The notes under the pieces are model-generated. The model did not search any database. It was not told the DNA's origin and saw only the letters and a list, made by a program, of their open reading frames with translations. DNA of 64,000 bases from NCBI GenBank assembly GCA_030522415.1, contig CM060118.1, forward strand, positions 23,911,651-23,975,650, written 5' to 3'. Made by a program: the position numbers and the translations under genes. Shown in pieces: positions 46,430-62,935 of this stretch. This stretch comes from Channallabes apus. Taxonomy: Eukaryota > Chordata > Actinopteri > Siluriformes > Clariidae. Position 1 is the first letter of the stretch. Every line of letters begins with the position of its first letter.

Positions 46430-46665
46430 ACGGCAGTTACCTCGTGCCTCAAGGGTTGGGTCTTTGCCTGCAGTCTATGTGTGCGAACTTTTTCATGTTT
46501 ACATTCTCCATGTTCTCTGGGTTTCCTCCATGTTCTCTAGTTTCCTCCACAGTTCAAACAACTTGCATTGAAGGATGATTGGTGTCGCCTGTGCTCTGTA
46601 ATGGGTAGGCTCCCGATCTAGGTTGTTTGGCTTGTGCCCTGAGCTCCCTGGGACAAGTTCTAGGT
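46430..46665 (+). repeat. Worn DANA-like SINE
   Basis: 'gcctcaagggttgggtc', 'tctctgggtttcctcc', 'gtttcctccacagttcaaac' and the tail 'ctccctgggacaagttctagg' follow the SINE order with many changes. The mariner at 46666 begins in its tail. Confidence 0.55.
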
Positions 46666-47480
46666 GGTATTAAAAAGTTTCTATACAAAAAGTTTTGTAA
46701 GATGCCAACAGATGGCACAAGGCTGCACGCATAGTCACAGGGAGCACTGACCTTCAAAAGCCAAAAGAAATCGTTGTGTGTACATCTGGAGCAGTGCAAC
46801 TGGTCATATTCATGAATGTAAAATTCTGCATGAAACTGACATTTGACATGATTCTGCAAGTTTACAGCCATGCTGCAATGAGTTGTTCAAGGTGTTTTGA
46901 GTGGCACGCAAGATTGGAAAGATTGGAATCACTGGAAGACAATGAGAGATCAGGAAGACCTTTAACAAGCTCAACCCCCGAAAATATTGAAACCATTTGG
47001 CAACTTGTGCATGATGCTGTTGTCATTGTGTCAATTCTCTCGTGTGATTTGAACATGTGCCGTATTGCTTCAAAGTTCGTCCCCAGGGTGCTGACCCAGG
47101 AGCAGAAGGAACATTGCATGGAAGTCTGCCAGGAATTCTGTCAGCATGCCATGGATCATGGATGATCTGTCCTTCACGTCGATGATCATTACAGGTGATG
47201 AAACTTGGGTGTACGAGTACAACCCCGAGCCAAAGCCACAGTCTTCACAGGTAAAGAGCCCATCATCTCCACGGCTGAAAAGGGCAAAGCACTTCCACAG
47301 GTTCGTCCAAGTACATGCTCATCGTCTTTTTTCGACATTTGCTGCTTTCTGCATCGAGAATTCTTTCCTAGAGGCCAGACCATCAAAAGCAAAATAGGTT
47401 TTAATGCATTTGAGGGAGGACATACAGTTAAGCGACTGGATCTGTGGCATGCAAATATCTAAACTTTTTGATACCCCCTT
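46666..47480 (+). mobile_element. Mariner element with broken transposase
   Basis: Ends 'ggtattaaaaagtttctat' and 'ctaaactttttgatacccc' are inverted. Plus-strand frames keep SRCFEWHARLERLESLEDNE, RSGRPLTSSTPENIETIWQL (HTH linker), FVPRVLTQEQKEHCMEVCQE, IITGDETWVYEYNPE (first catalytic D) and QSSQVKSPSSPRLKRAK. The C-terminal third, including the last catalytic residue, is missing or shifted. It is related to the remnant at 23407–24292. Confidence 0.82.
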
Positions 47481-48288
47481 GTTTGCTCCCCCCATGATTC
47501 TACACAATAAAAAGCATGGCAAATAGAGGCTAGGATATTTTCTTATCACCTTACTGAAAAAAACTTTCTGTAAAAATGTGCATTGTAACTTTAGTAATGC
47601 AAAAACTGTTTTCTTCTACCAGCTTACAGATGGTATAAAAGTTTGACAAGTTTGATAGGCAGGATTTTTCACCAGGGAGCAACCCGCAGATCCATTTTGA
47701 CCCAGAATGTCAAGCTCTACATCCTGAACTCTGTCTCAATGCAGTGTCATCTAAGTCTCCTTCAAAAAAGTTGTATAACCTATTTTACAGTCTATCTGAC
47801 CAATCGGCTTGCGTGACATTAACTCAACACATCTGACGACTGATGTCTTCATCTCACACAGAACCTCTTGATTTTAAACTGGAAAGGATATTTATGACAG
47901 ACTCTATAAACCTGAAGAGTCCGTAATGGGAAATGTCGATAAAAATTGCCCCCTCGAGATGTATTGCTTGTAATACTGAGGATGAGTTGTTCTCAGTGTA
48001 GAATGGCCATGAATTATATGAGGCTGTAAGTCAAACACCATCAGCATTGTCTGGGAAAAATGACCGGGCATCACATGAGTTAATTTTACAATGAAGTGGT
48101 GGTATATTTCAGAGAGATTTGCACTATTAAATAAACTAATGTAGTTTAATTTGATCTAAAACTACCATCACCTGGTTAAATTAAGCTTGATCCCATTTAT
48201 TTCATACACACAGTGTGGGAGACAGTGAGGAGAGAGAGAGAGATTCTTCCTATTTGACCTTCAGTACATAGCCATCAAGCGCAAAAGT

Positions 48289-48296
<8 letters not shown>

Positions 48297-48355
<59 letters not shown>
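48297..48355. repeat. (AC)n microsatellite
   Basis: About 29 AC units in an uninterrupted run. Confidence 0.95.
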
Positions 48356-48358
<3 letters not shown>

Positions 48359-48536
48359 CCAGGGACTAATTTGGCCTCCTTTAGAGATCATTGCCCTTTA
48401 CTGGTAATAAATCAGCATTGTGTTCATTCCCAAGGGAAATGGACAGTCAATCCCATATGCCCCAGAGTGACAGCATGGGTTGTGCAAGCATCACTACACA
48501 TAAGCGGCCATTTAGCACCACATAATACATACAAAT

Positions 48537-48537
<1 letters not shown>

Positions 48538-48620
<83 letters not shown>
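48538..48620. repeat. (AC)n microsatellite
   Basis: About 40 AC units, uninterrupted, 180 bp from the first tract. Confidence 0.95.
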
Positions 48621-48622
<2 letters not shown>

Positions 48623-50159
48623 TACACATTGAGGTGAGTCTACTCTCCTTGCAAGAAAAATCCCAGAGGTCAACTTTTAGTAAATGGAGATAGAACACAG
48701 CTTGTTGATTGTCATCTCTCTCTCTGTGGATTAATTGGGCCATAATTCTCTGTATGGCAGATCATATGATGAGATTTGTATGAACCATACATTCAAAACC
48801 AAGGTGAGAAGGGTTATGGTGTCTCAATGTCCTCCCGAGCTCTGCTAAATTTCCTAGACTAGAGTGCTACGTATAAACTATGACATTATATAAACACATA
48901 TGGAATGTTGGACATTACTTACTAATCATTCTGTGTCAATTTTGTCTAACGTGGAATTCATTCAATTATTCATTTTTGGTAAGTGCTTTGTCCTGTCACA
49001 GTAGGTTTACAATAGATCCTAGTAACACTTAGAAAAATCACCTTAGATGATGTGAAGCTAGTCCATTGCACAAGATATACACAAACATACACAAATGCAT
49101 TCACATGTAGGGATAATTTAAATGTTTTTGGACATTGGGAGGAAACCAAAGAATCGGGTGGAAACCTACACATATAAAGCATGCAAAATTTCATACAGAC
49201 AATGACTTGAGCATAGAATCAATCCCTGGAGCTGTGGGGCTGCACTACTACACACTACACCACAATGACACGCTTTAATAAAGCGTTTTCCGCTGCAAGA
49301 TTAAACCTGAAATAATTGTTGATGTCAACAATATTATTATAAGCACGGAGTGCCTCTGTAGAGAACATACAAGAAATATCATTCTCATTTAAAAGAGGTG
49401 TTCTGTCCATTTCAATGGAACATTTTAAAATAGTAAGCCTGTTGATTAACATAAAAACAGCAGGTGTGCAATAGCTTTATATGGAACTTTGCAATTTAAA
49501 ACTAAAGATTAACAGCAAAATGTTTCTTGACATTTGGGATGGTCTGAGATGGCATGCAGTGCTACCATAAATTGAATACCATATGTCAATAATGTGTTGG
49601 TAGAGTACTTTGGAGTCCTAAGGCCAAAGAGGGATATAGAGTTAAAATGAAACATATCACACAGGGACACACACACACCTTGCTCACGGCACAGAACCTT
49701 GTTGGATGAAAAAGAACAATTAGGATAGAAATGAGGAGAAATCACAGGGGAAGCAGACGATGAAGACTTTATTGATTAGCGAGATTTTACAGATCCAGCT
49801 TTCACTGTAGCAATTACACTGAAGTCATTAGAGACCAGGGCTAGAAGTAGCAAAGACGATTGTCTAAACAGACCGCAATAGCAAAGCTGGCATAGTTAGC
49901 CTTCTCTAAAAAACTAAACTATTAATGAGCAGCTTTTATACAAGTTCAAAAACGAAATGTAATTAAATGAAGCTTTTTAAAATCAATATATTGATATCCC
50001 AGTGCATGTCTGAAATGCTTTTTTGTTTGTGAGAGACCTTGATAAAGAAATGAGAAAGGTTAAGGAGGAATAGGCTGGATAGATGAATGCCACTTTGGTA
50101 ATAATGTAATTCCAGATACAAGGAATATACTGAAAAAAAATTTTTTTTGAAAAATTTTC

Positions 50160-50359
50160 TTTTATTTACATTTAGGCATTTGGCAGACGCTCTTATCCAG
50201 AGCGACTTACATTTTTATCTCATTATACATCTGAGCAGTTGAGGGTTAAGGGCCTTGCTCAAGGGCCCAACAGTGGCAACTTGGTGGTTGTGGGGTTTGA
50301 ACCTGGGATCTTCCGAACCATAGTCCAATGCCTTAACAACTGATCTACCCCTGGCCCTT
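50160..50359 (-). repeat. tRNA-derived SINE with 'catttggcagacgctcttatcc' tail
   Basis: The reverse complement starts with a tRNA-like head ('ggggtagatcagttgttaagg', B box 'ggttcaaacccc'). The body 'gggccttgctcaagggcccaa' and tail 'catttggcagacgctcttatcc' belong to a very common fish SINE. It is not a functional tRNA. Confidence 0.8.
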
Positions 50360-50624
50360 TTATCATCTTAGCAAGTGAAAATATCTTAAATCTGGTCACA
50401 TATACCTCCTGTTTCATATTATACGATTTATGTAAACTAATCATATAAAACCAAATGTAAGACTAGTATTCTTTATCCATTATTCTATTTTCTATTATTG
50501 CCTGTATTAATTCTATTATTATCACAGCCATGCTGATAACATGCACAACAGCATGAGCTTCAATATGAAATTGATTCTTGATTATACAAGTTATTGACTA
50601 AATAGTTTTTTTCGACAGAGGAAT

Positions 50625-50782
50625 TTTATTGGCTGAGAGGCATTCCATGAGTGACCAACAGTTAGTATAAAGTTAGTTAATTGGACCAGTGCTGTTACCA
50701 TGCATTATCAACACTCATGGAATGTCTCTCGTCCAATTAGGTTACTACTCGGTTTGAACTAAGGTGCATCATTTTTCTCTCA
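50625..50782. repeat. Palindromic MITE-like repeat
   Basis: 'ttggctgagaggcattccat' (from 50630) pairs with 'atggaatgtctctcgtccaa' (to about 50737), about 25-bp arms with a few mismatches. The right half, 'attggaccagtgctgttacc' to 'ggtgcatcatttttct', recurs at 52003–52112. Confidence 0.7.
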
Positions 50783-50785
50783 CTC

Positions 50786-51105
50786 CCTCATCACAGGGGA
50801 CCTGGAGCCTATTCCAAAAGGCATAAGGCACAGGGCGGGGTACATCCTGGACAGGGTGTCAATCCATCGCAGGTCACACACATACTCAAGCGCTCATTCA
50901 TACACTATGGGAAATTTGGGAATGCCAATTAGCCTAATCTGCATGTATTCGGACTGTGGGGGGAAACCGGAGTACCCGGAAGAAACCCATTAAGCACATA
51001 AAGAACATGCACACAGAGGCAAGAATCATACCAGGTCAGGAATCAAACCCTGCCCCTGGAGGTGCAATGTGACAGTACTAACTACTAAGCCACTGTACTG
51101 TATTT
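50786..51105 (-). repeat. DANA-like SINE
   Basis: 'ggggacctggagcctattcc', 'gggcggggtacatcctggac', 'caatccatcgcaggtcacac', 'ggaaaccggagtacccgga' and 'aaccctgcccctggaggtgc' are in the order of the reverse strand, with the tRNA-like head at the high end. Confidence 0.8.
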
Positions 51106-51480
51106 TTTATTTATTTTTTTTGTAATGGTGATATACAAGTATTATCTTATGATGACATACAATGATGATATACAGTACAAGTATTATCTTATAATATGTT
51201 ATAGATACATTTGACTAACTTCAAGATTTTTTTGCTTAACTTCAGGATCCTTTAAAAACATAAAGAAAACTTGTGTAGAGAAAATCACAATACAAAAATA
51301 CAATGGTGGAAACACAGCTTGTTATGTTTTACATCTTAATTTGTTAAGCATAATAGAAATTCAGCATAGTGTACCACTTCGTATCACAAATTAAGCAAAA
51401 AAAAATGTCCCCTTACTTACTATAATTAGTAATAAGATATTTAACTATTAAAAAGTTACTGAGATATTATTAAAAATATG

Positions 51481-51915
51481 ATAAAATGCCTCTGAGTGTC
51501 GCAGTGGTAAAACGCTCGCCCTATCATCCGGAGATCGCTGGTTCGAACCCTGGATGATGCTGTTTTCCTCTCACATCCGGTGGCACAGATAGAGCTGATT
51601 GGCCGAGCTCTCTCAGGGGGGAGGGATGAGAGGTACTTGTGCTCCCACATTAATTACGGCTCTACAGCCAATCAGGGGCGTCTGTGAGCTCACGCACACG
51701 GAAGGAACGGCTAGCGCTTTCCTCCGAGTGTGTTATTCCGCCCCTAATGGTGCGTGAGCAAGCAGTTCGAAAAGATGCGGTTGGCTGACATCACACGGTT
51801 CGGAGGAAACACGTGATAGTCTTCGCCCTCCCGACTTAGTGGTAGTGGCAGCCTTAAAGTGGGAGCCCCCTTAGCGATGGGGAGGAATTGGCTACGACTA
51901 ATATTGGGGAGAAAA
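51481..51915 (+). repeat. Long tRNA-derived SINE (about 430 bp)
   Basis: Head 'gcctctgagtgtcgcagtgg' with A-box-like 'gtcgcagtggtaaaacgc' and B box 'ggttcgaaccc'. The body has 'gagctgattggccgagctc' and the tail 'ggggaggaattggctacgac'. The fragment at 30655–30790 is from the same family. It is not a true tRNA gene. Confidence 0.75.
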
Positions 51916-52002
51916 TTGAGAAGAAGAAAAAAACTGCCAAAAAAAATATGTTAAAACAAAAATGTAACAGGCAAAATCTGGACACTGAGCAAAGTCTGTT
52001 TG

Positions 52003-52112
52003 TAAAGTTAGTTTATTGGACCAGTGCTTTTACCATCCATTATCACCACTCATGGAATGTCTCTCATCCAATCAGATTACTCGGTTTGAACTAAGGTGCA
52101 TCATTTTTCTTT
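52003..52112 (+). repeat. Second, half copy of the palindromic repeat at 50625
   Basis: 'ttattggaccagtgctttta' to 'aaggtgcatcatttttct' repeats 50670–50780 with about ten changes, but lacks the left arm. Confidence 0.75.
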
Positions 52113-52267
52113 GTGAAGCTTTCTGATACTGAAAGTATACTGTATATTGTTCAGTTTTCTATTGTCCTTCCTTTCTTTTTTAAACATGAAATAAGACATC
52201 ATTAACCCCTTAAACTTTGACTTGGAACCATAAGCATACAGTACATTCATTGCTAATATACCTATTG

Positions 52268-52450
52268 TACATACACTATGTGGGGAAAGGTATGTAAACA
52301 CCTGACCATGACACCTAAATGTGGGCCTTCCCCAAATTGTTTCCACAAAGTTCAAAGCACACAACAATCAAGAATCTTTTGTATGCAATAGCACTAAGAT
52401 TTTCTTTAACAAGAACTAAGGGGCCCAAACCTGTTCCAGTATAAAAAAGG
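52268..52450. repeat. Partial 'ACACTATATGGCCAAAAGTA'-type element
   Basis: Starts 'acactatgtggggaaaggtatgtaaacacc', continues 'cacctaaatgtgggccttcccc' and 'aagaactaaggggcccaaacc'. The right end is missing. Confidence 0.55.
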
Positions 52451-52789
52451 TCAATCTTCTCAGAAGAGTGCAGGTTGTTGCAGCAGCAGGGGGCAAACTT
52501 AATATTAATGCCTATGGTTTATGAATGGGATGTTTAAAACTATTAGTAACACTATAGTTATTGATAAGTAAAAGTAGTAAAAATTCCTGAATATTTTTAT
52601 TTTTATGTTGTTAAAATGCATGGAATTTAAGATTTTCACATGCACACATAATCATTCGTAAATGTATTGACAGAACAGATACTGTATGGGTACAGAATTA
52701 GAAGCATGAACACCAAGGACAGTAGGATGCACAGGATGTTTAGTAGAGAGTAAAGTGATGTGCGTTAAAGGAACAAACACAATCTGTTT

Positions 52790-53250
52790 CATTCTCAAAT
52801 AGAGATGAATCCGGCTCTGCTTCCTTTCACTCAATCAGCCATGCTTGGCCAGTTCCGCCATGCCTCGCTCCCTCTAAACACCCATAACCATTAATCCCAG
52901 ACATATTATTTATATTGTCTAATTGTAAAGAGGATGAATTATCAATTATGGCTAGTGCTTAATTGCCCTTCATAAAGTTAGCTTCCCCCTGGCTTTAAAG
53001 TGGGCTATTTAAACAATGTAACTAATAACCCAATCCTTTACATGGAGAATACATCTTCATTGTTGAGAGCAGCGAGTGTGAGAGTCACTCCTAATTTAAC
53101 GGGCAATCGAGGGAAGGCATGCAGGTGGCACCAGGGGGACTCGTTAAGCGTTAATGAATTATGACACGACCTTCCGAGAGAACAATGAGGAATTAGTGCA
53201 AGCAGTGACAGACAACCTCACATCTGCCTAAGCTGTATATTCCAAGACCC
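52790..53250. promoter_or_regulatory. Candidate conserved regulatory block upstream of the NKX1-2-like gene
   Basis: Unique, compositionally even sequence without repeat signatures. It is dense in homeodomain-type cores ('gtctaattgtaaag', 'gaattatcaattatggc', 'gcttaattgccc', 'cgttaatgaattatg'), plus 'gctatttaaac' and 'caggtggcacc'. It lies 3.6–4.1 kb upstream of the start codon. Enhancer function is inferred from texture and position. Confidence 0.4.
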
Positions 53251-53689
53251 TGCATAGGGTAGGGCTGTGTGTGTATATTTCTTAACAATAAAATTCTGAC
53301 ATAAGCTATGTATGAAATTTAATCTATAGTTTGACAGAAGACATTACTGTAGTACTTTTTAGCGTCTTCAAAGATGCTTAAAGTGATACATGATATACAT
53401 ATAGCTAATAAAGATATAGTGAAGGACAGAGTTTGCCCTTTTAAGATCAATTACTTACCTTTATTTTTTTTTAAATAAGGTTTCCTCACATTTTCTAATA
53501 TTTCCACACTTTTTTCTAATATTACATCAAATGTAAGGCTGTACAATCATTGTAAAGATTTTTTGGGTTGTTATTGGAGTAGGTGAACTGACCTTTACCT
53601 GTGAATTTGTTTGTGTGTGAGTGGGTGCAGACAGGAGTGGTGGTTTGTTAGTGAGGGAATGACAGAGTCCCTTGGTGTAATTGCCCTCC

Positions 53690-53880
53690 CCTGAAAATGT
53701 GCAGGCCTTTAACAAATCGCTCTGTGACTTTCCACATCTGCTCCATGTCAGCATCTGGCAGAGGCGCTCAGCCATCCAGGACGCAACGAAGAGCCCTCAT
53801 TAGAGCCACTGCTGAACAACTAGAAGTGCTAGGACAATTATGCGACAATGAAGCCGACCTTGTACCCACCTCAATACCCT
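53690..53880. promoter_or_regulatory. Candidate conserved non-coding block
   Basis: Unique sequence such as 'aaatcgctctgtgactttcc' and 'gtcagcatctggcagaggcg', with no repeat or splice features. Short open frames on both strands overlap it but match no family. Confidence 0.3.
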
Positions 53881-54179
53881 ATTTTTTATTTTTGTAGTAG
53901 TAGTATGACTGCAAAGGAGTTCATACTGATCTCCACATGCATGCAAGTGATGCTATAATTAAACACAATGCACATTAATTGCACATTAATTTACTGATGT
54001 TTCTAATCTGCCTCATTTAGAAATCAGTTGATCTTTCATGTTGGACTCTTCAGTGTATTTACAGTCAGCATGCCTTTTTATTCAAACTAAAAGATAGAGG
54101 AAAATTCTTTCACGATTTCACATTCTGACAATTTAGACTTCAAAAGGCAGACACATTCAACCCTCTATTCTTTTTTTCT

Positions 54180-54790
54180 AGACACACTGTGGACATAAAC
54201 ATGAGGGAGATAGGCTAACAAAGGGAACAGCACTCTCTGTGAATGGAATCCCACCCAGTGTGGTCAATCCCACCATTATACAAATTATCCAATGTTTAGC
54301 AGACTGCCTTCCTGGTGAAGCACTGATTTTATGGACGTAGGAATGCAGAAACGGTGGGAGGTTTCGTCTATAAGTGTGCCCTCTCCACAGGCAATCTTGC
54401 TCCCTGGCTGTGAGCTCTTCTGATCTCTGCTGCCTGGAGCATCGCTTTGTGGACATAACTGCTCCCAGCAGCTGCTGCTCTTTTTAGACAGCCTCTTTCC
54501 ACCCTTGCAAATTTTATACTAACAATACCTGTATCTGCATTGTTACTGAGTTCCTAGCCCTGTGTAAACAAATGTGCGTACGGTGTGGGCCATAGAGAGG
54601 AAGTTGTAAACCATCAATAAGAGCTCATTCATATGGAGTTTCTCAGTTAGTAGTCTCACATATGCTAATGAAGACAAACAGTAGACTCAGTGGGGACAAT
54701 GACTGGCTCCTGTTTGACCAGGTTGTGATCAAGAAAGATGGTTGTCACTACTGGCAAACAAGGCAGAACAAAACCCCATGAGACAGGAGA
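54180..54790. promoter_or_regulatory. Candidate conserved non-coding block
   Basis: Long repeat-free stretch with mixed composition, e.g. 'gagctcattcatatggag', 'catatgctaatgaagac', 'gggacaatgactggctcc'. It is about 2.1–2.7 kb upstream of the homeobox gene. A minus-strand frame at 54178–54456 has no recognisable domain. Confidence 0.3.
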
Positions 54791-54894
54791 TTAAATCTGT
54801 CCTGTCATAAAGGATAAGTGAACAGAGCAAATGTCATGCTCATTGAAGTCTGAAAACTGAATTTTATCCTTTACTACATCATTTGATTATTATT

Positions 54895-55165
54895 TACATG
54901 TTGTTGTTGGTCTTTCGGCAGCTCCCGACAAGGGGTCGCCACAGCGGAATATCCAGTCCGCACAACAACTTGGCACAGGTTTTACGCCGGATGCCCTTCT
55001 TGACGCAACCCTCCCATTTTATCCGGGCTTGGGACTGGCACTGCATCCAGTGGCTGGGGTGTTCGGGCACTGGCTGGGAATCGAACCTGGGTCTTCCGGT
55101 TAGGGAAGCAATTTCCCTTTGGGATTAATAAAGTTCTTTGAATCTTGAATCTTGAATCTTGAATT
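54895..55165 (+). repeat. Short composite retroelement with a LINE-type tail
   Basis: 'ttggtctttcggcagctccc', 'ggggtcgccacagcgga' and 'cggatgcccttcttgacgc' form a common fish repeat body. It runs into 'aatttccctttgggattaat' and then three 'tcttgaa' units, the typical 3' end of an L2/Rex-type LINE. Confidence 0.65.
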
Positions 55166-56560
55166 ATTTACATTTCTCAAATTGACATGAGTAAGAATAC
55201 AATTTTAAAATGTGAAAATTATTAAAATCCTGGGATTTCTGTCTTTAAAAATGACATAAGACATAAGAGAAGATCCTGATCCGATACTTTTTATTGATTT
55301 GTAGTTCAGGACATTAACCATCATCACAACATTCAGATACTAAATTTTACTTTTTGATCATGTTGAAATCTAACTGAATGAAACAGCCATATAAAAAGCC
55401 ATAAAAGGTCCAACATTTTAAACATTGTGCTTAGTAAGTGTGGTAAGTGAACTACCTAATCAGACAGTCTCACGACTTAGTGGTTCAATGGTAAACCCCT
55501 CTTTTCCGAGGCCAAGCACTGTTGGTCTCTTTTATCAGTGTTAGACACCCGCTGAGCACATTGATCCACAATGTAGGTGACCTGAGTAGCAGCAGCAGCT
55601 ACATTATAAATATGATCAAAACTAGGCAGATAGTGCAGATGGACTATCACTATGCAAAGTAATCATAATAAACCTATACACAGTTCTACGTGTAGATTTA
55701 ATCACCGTGAATGATAAAAAAAAGATTGTGTTCTCTTACATAGACCTTTTCCGAGACATAGAACTCTTGAACAAAATTTAGACAGACTTTTAGAAATTTC
55801 TCATGTTATGTCACATGTCCATCATTGACATGCAGTGCATTGTGATATTTTATTATTATTATTAATTATCTTTATTTTTTGTATGGGTGATAAGACAACT
55901 ATTTGATTTCACAGGTGAATTCCTATGTGAAACATCTATAAGCAATTGCATTGGAGCTGTTGTTTAAACTATGTGTAATATACTTTTTTATGTGTGAAGG
56001 TGTTGGTGTTCAATATGTAAAAACGGGAGTGAAGTCAGAGGAAGTGGGTGGTTATATTTTTGCATGGTACTGAAGAATAAGCTGATTAGATAGAGCATTA
56101 AAACTCTATTGTAGTCTTTGATGGTTTCTTAGGGGATAATCATGGGGATTTGGGTTCCACTCTTGGAGTTTTTTCTAATTGGGAAATAGGTACAGTAATT
56201 GGGTTTCTTAAGTGTTTATTTTATTTTATTTTTTTAAAATGTATTTATTTATTTATTCATGTTTGATTATATATTCTAGCCTGTGGCAATTAACTGTGAA
56301 CAAGTTCACAAAATTAAGAAAACACATGGCACGGCAAAAATGTGAGCATAATGAGAAATGCTTTGATTTACTTGTGTTGAGGACAGGTTGTGAATTTGAC
56401 TTAATTTCTATTGATGATCTTAAACGGTCCAGTGCTTTCGTCCTACCACCTGCCACTCAGGCATCCCTGTGGAGCAGAGCATTTTATTGATTTAAATGTG
56501 TAGGGATTTAAGTGCTGCCTTGTTTACGCCAATTAAGAAAGAGTCGCGCTTGTGGTCTAG
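55166..56560. other. Gene-free DNA upstream of the NKX1-2-like gene
   Basis: AT-rich, with no recognised exon or repeat family. An open frame at 56212–56490 on plus and 56253–56456 on minus shows no known domain. Confidence 0.4.
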
Positions 56561-56895
56561 CCGTCAGTTTGCTAGTCACGTGGCCTGAGAGAGCGCGCGC
56601 CTGTTCGAAAGTAAAGTGCGCGCGTTGCTCCATCTACTGTATAGCTTGCATTCCGCGAAGAGTGCACACACACACACACCTCTGCGTCCACACGCGCTCC
56701 AGTATAAGCTCACACATCACTCCATTCACACACACACACACGCGCGCGCATCCACCTCTCCATCTACACACCGCTCGCATTCGTGCACCAGTCCGTCACC
56801 GTTGAACAGGAAAACGTTTACAGGAGCGCGAGAGTAAAGGAGGCAGAAATCTCGTTCCTGTCCTGGTATCCACTGGGCAGCGCGCCCTAGTCAAT
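56561..56895 (+). promoter_or_regulatory. GC-rich 5' region of the NKX1-2-like gene
   Basis: Frequent CG and GCGCGC runs, two AC-rich stretches and no TATA box, directly before the start codon. This is typical of a developmental-gene CpG promoter and 5' UTR. Confidence 0.5.
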
Positions 56896-61287
<4,392 letters not shown>

Positions 61288-61450
61288 AGAGCAAGATGAC
61301 CCGCCAAAGCAAGTGAAGTGGAAAGACAAACTTAAAAAAAGTCATGGCATAAAAATAACAATGCACACTCACAGGACTTAAAACTGGATCGTTCTCATGC
61401 CATTCTCTTAAATCCAGCACACATGAGCTGTAGAGCTGCAGATAAAAAAC

Positions 61451-61456
61451 AATAAA
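61451..61456 (+). terminator. Poly(A) signal AATAAA of the NKX1-2-like gene
   Basis: First AATAAA after the stop (164 bases). A second lies at 61755–61760, so two 3' ends are possible. Confidence 0.5.
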
Positions 61457-61760
61457 ACACAAACAAGCTAAATCTAAAATATTTGCCTACACAAGTGCTA
61501 CTAAACCACAGACCATACTGAAACTCTGTCATGGGACACATTTTATGAACTACTGTAAGATCAAAACTTGTTAATACCTTATTGTACATCTGCTATCCGC
61601 AACAACATATGTTCTCACAAGATGGATCGAAGGATTCTTTAATCGAAAAAGGTGTTTATATCAATGATTTCGATTATATATATGTGCTATAAACGACATT
61701 AAATACAATTATTTAACAGAATAATACAGAAAACTGTGAAGAATGGAAATGTATAATAAA

Positions 61761-62935
61761 ACCAAATGTAAAATGGTGATTTTAGTCTTTGATTTCAGGT
61801 TACAGCAAGAAATTTACCCCACACATTGTCAAACTGTGAAAAGACTTAGAACATAGACACGCATAGTTTTATAATTAAAAAAAGTGGATGCATCAAAATC
61901 TGTTCCCGTTGTTAGCTATTAGTAAATAATTAATATGTAACGTTCCTGTAATGGATTTTAAGAGCAACAAATGTTCTATAGGCGTGGAAAGGGAGGGTTG
62001 CTCTCAACAGAAAAAATGTTGTTTTCACTTAAATCAGCGAAATATATAATTTGGACAGGAGCCCTGTTTTTGTTGCTTACAACAAAGATACTGCATGAGT
62101 GTTGTCTCATGTAGCTTTTGATATTGTCTATTTTACTACAATAAATTATGTTTTAAATGTACATCATTTTATTTTATGAATTTAACATAACCATACAATT
62201 ATTTATCAATATTTACAATATATATTTACCATATATATTTATTTTTATATTTAAGTTACGAATTTAACTTAAAAGTAAATTCTGCTCTTAATTTAAATAT
62301 GTTGGTACATGAATACCTTTTTTTCAGAGTGATATGTTATGAAATTTATTGTGTTGTCAGTTTTAATAAGATCATTAGATATGTGGCTAGGTAATAATAA
62401 AACCCTTAAAAGTAGTACAGAGTCTGTATTTTTAAGTCAACATTACTGTAAAACAAAACAGTAGTGGCTTTATTACATAGTATTCCCACTGGGTGGCAGT
62501 ACAGTCTCATTTATATTGAGGCTACTCTGCAAGGGAACTTTTCATTGACTGTAAGTGTATCTACAGATATTTGCTTCACGTATATCGCTTTCAAACTTTA
62601 CTATAAATTAAACATTTTAATATTAAAATTCCAAACAGCCCTACAATTCAGGTCTCTGAGAGAGAAGACCTTAATGTAAGGAATAAAAGTTTGGAAGTGA
62701 GGTTAACTACCAAGTGGTTTATTCCGCTTATGAAAAACAAGGCATCATATCATTTATAGTATTTTTTTATGTTGTAGAGCATCTGTCAGGTTTGAGAATT
62801 TACGAGTTTACGAGTGCTGAGTGGGCATATAAAAACATGAATAAATGACAATTACAAACAAAACATATAATAAATGAACACATGTATGTTGTCAAACTTT
62901 TGCTCACGTGACTCAGCCAATATGCTGTACAGTAT
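61761..62935. other. Gene-free DNA after the NKX1-2-like gene
   Basis: AT-rich with no recognised gene. One CTCF-like motif at 62486. Confidence 0.4.
62486..62499 (+). promoter_or_regulatory. CTCF-like motif (CCACTGGGTGGCAG)
   Basis: Close to the CTCF core CCACNAGGTGGCAG (G for A at one position). Same strand as the other three. Confidence 0.4.

Larger units (their letters stand above)
47481..50157. other. Gene-free DNA with AC microsatellites
   Basis: No exon-like sequence was recognised. Two long AC tracts lie within. Open frames over them (VCVCVC on minus, HTHTHT on plus) are repeat artefacts. 48970–49260 looks like an old, unclassified repeat. Confidence 0.45.

Noticed and set aside
48297..48620. 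Two repeat tracts separated by unique DNA, considered as an array
   Set aside because: Simple AC microsatellites. No CRISPR-like repeat–spacer structure exists in this eukaryotic sequence.
48424..48743. Minus-strand frames with long VCVCVC runs and a plus-strand HTHTHT frame
   Set aside because: Translation of (AC)n microsatellites, not proteins.
51485..51555. tRNA-like structure with A and B boxes
   Set aside because: It is the head of a 430-bp SINE with a relative elsewhere in the window, not a free tRNA gene. The same applies to the heads at 50.3, 40.1, 51.1 and 63.4 kb.
54178..54456. 92-codon minus-strand frame
   Set aside because: No domain or exon context. Treated as part of a candidate regulatory block.
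56212..56490. 92-codon plus-strand frame (containing RTGCEFDLISIDDLKRSSAF)
   Set aside because: A minus-strand frame overlaps it, there is no recognised domain and there are no splice sites. It lies next to AT-rich runs, so chance is most likely.
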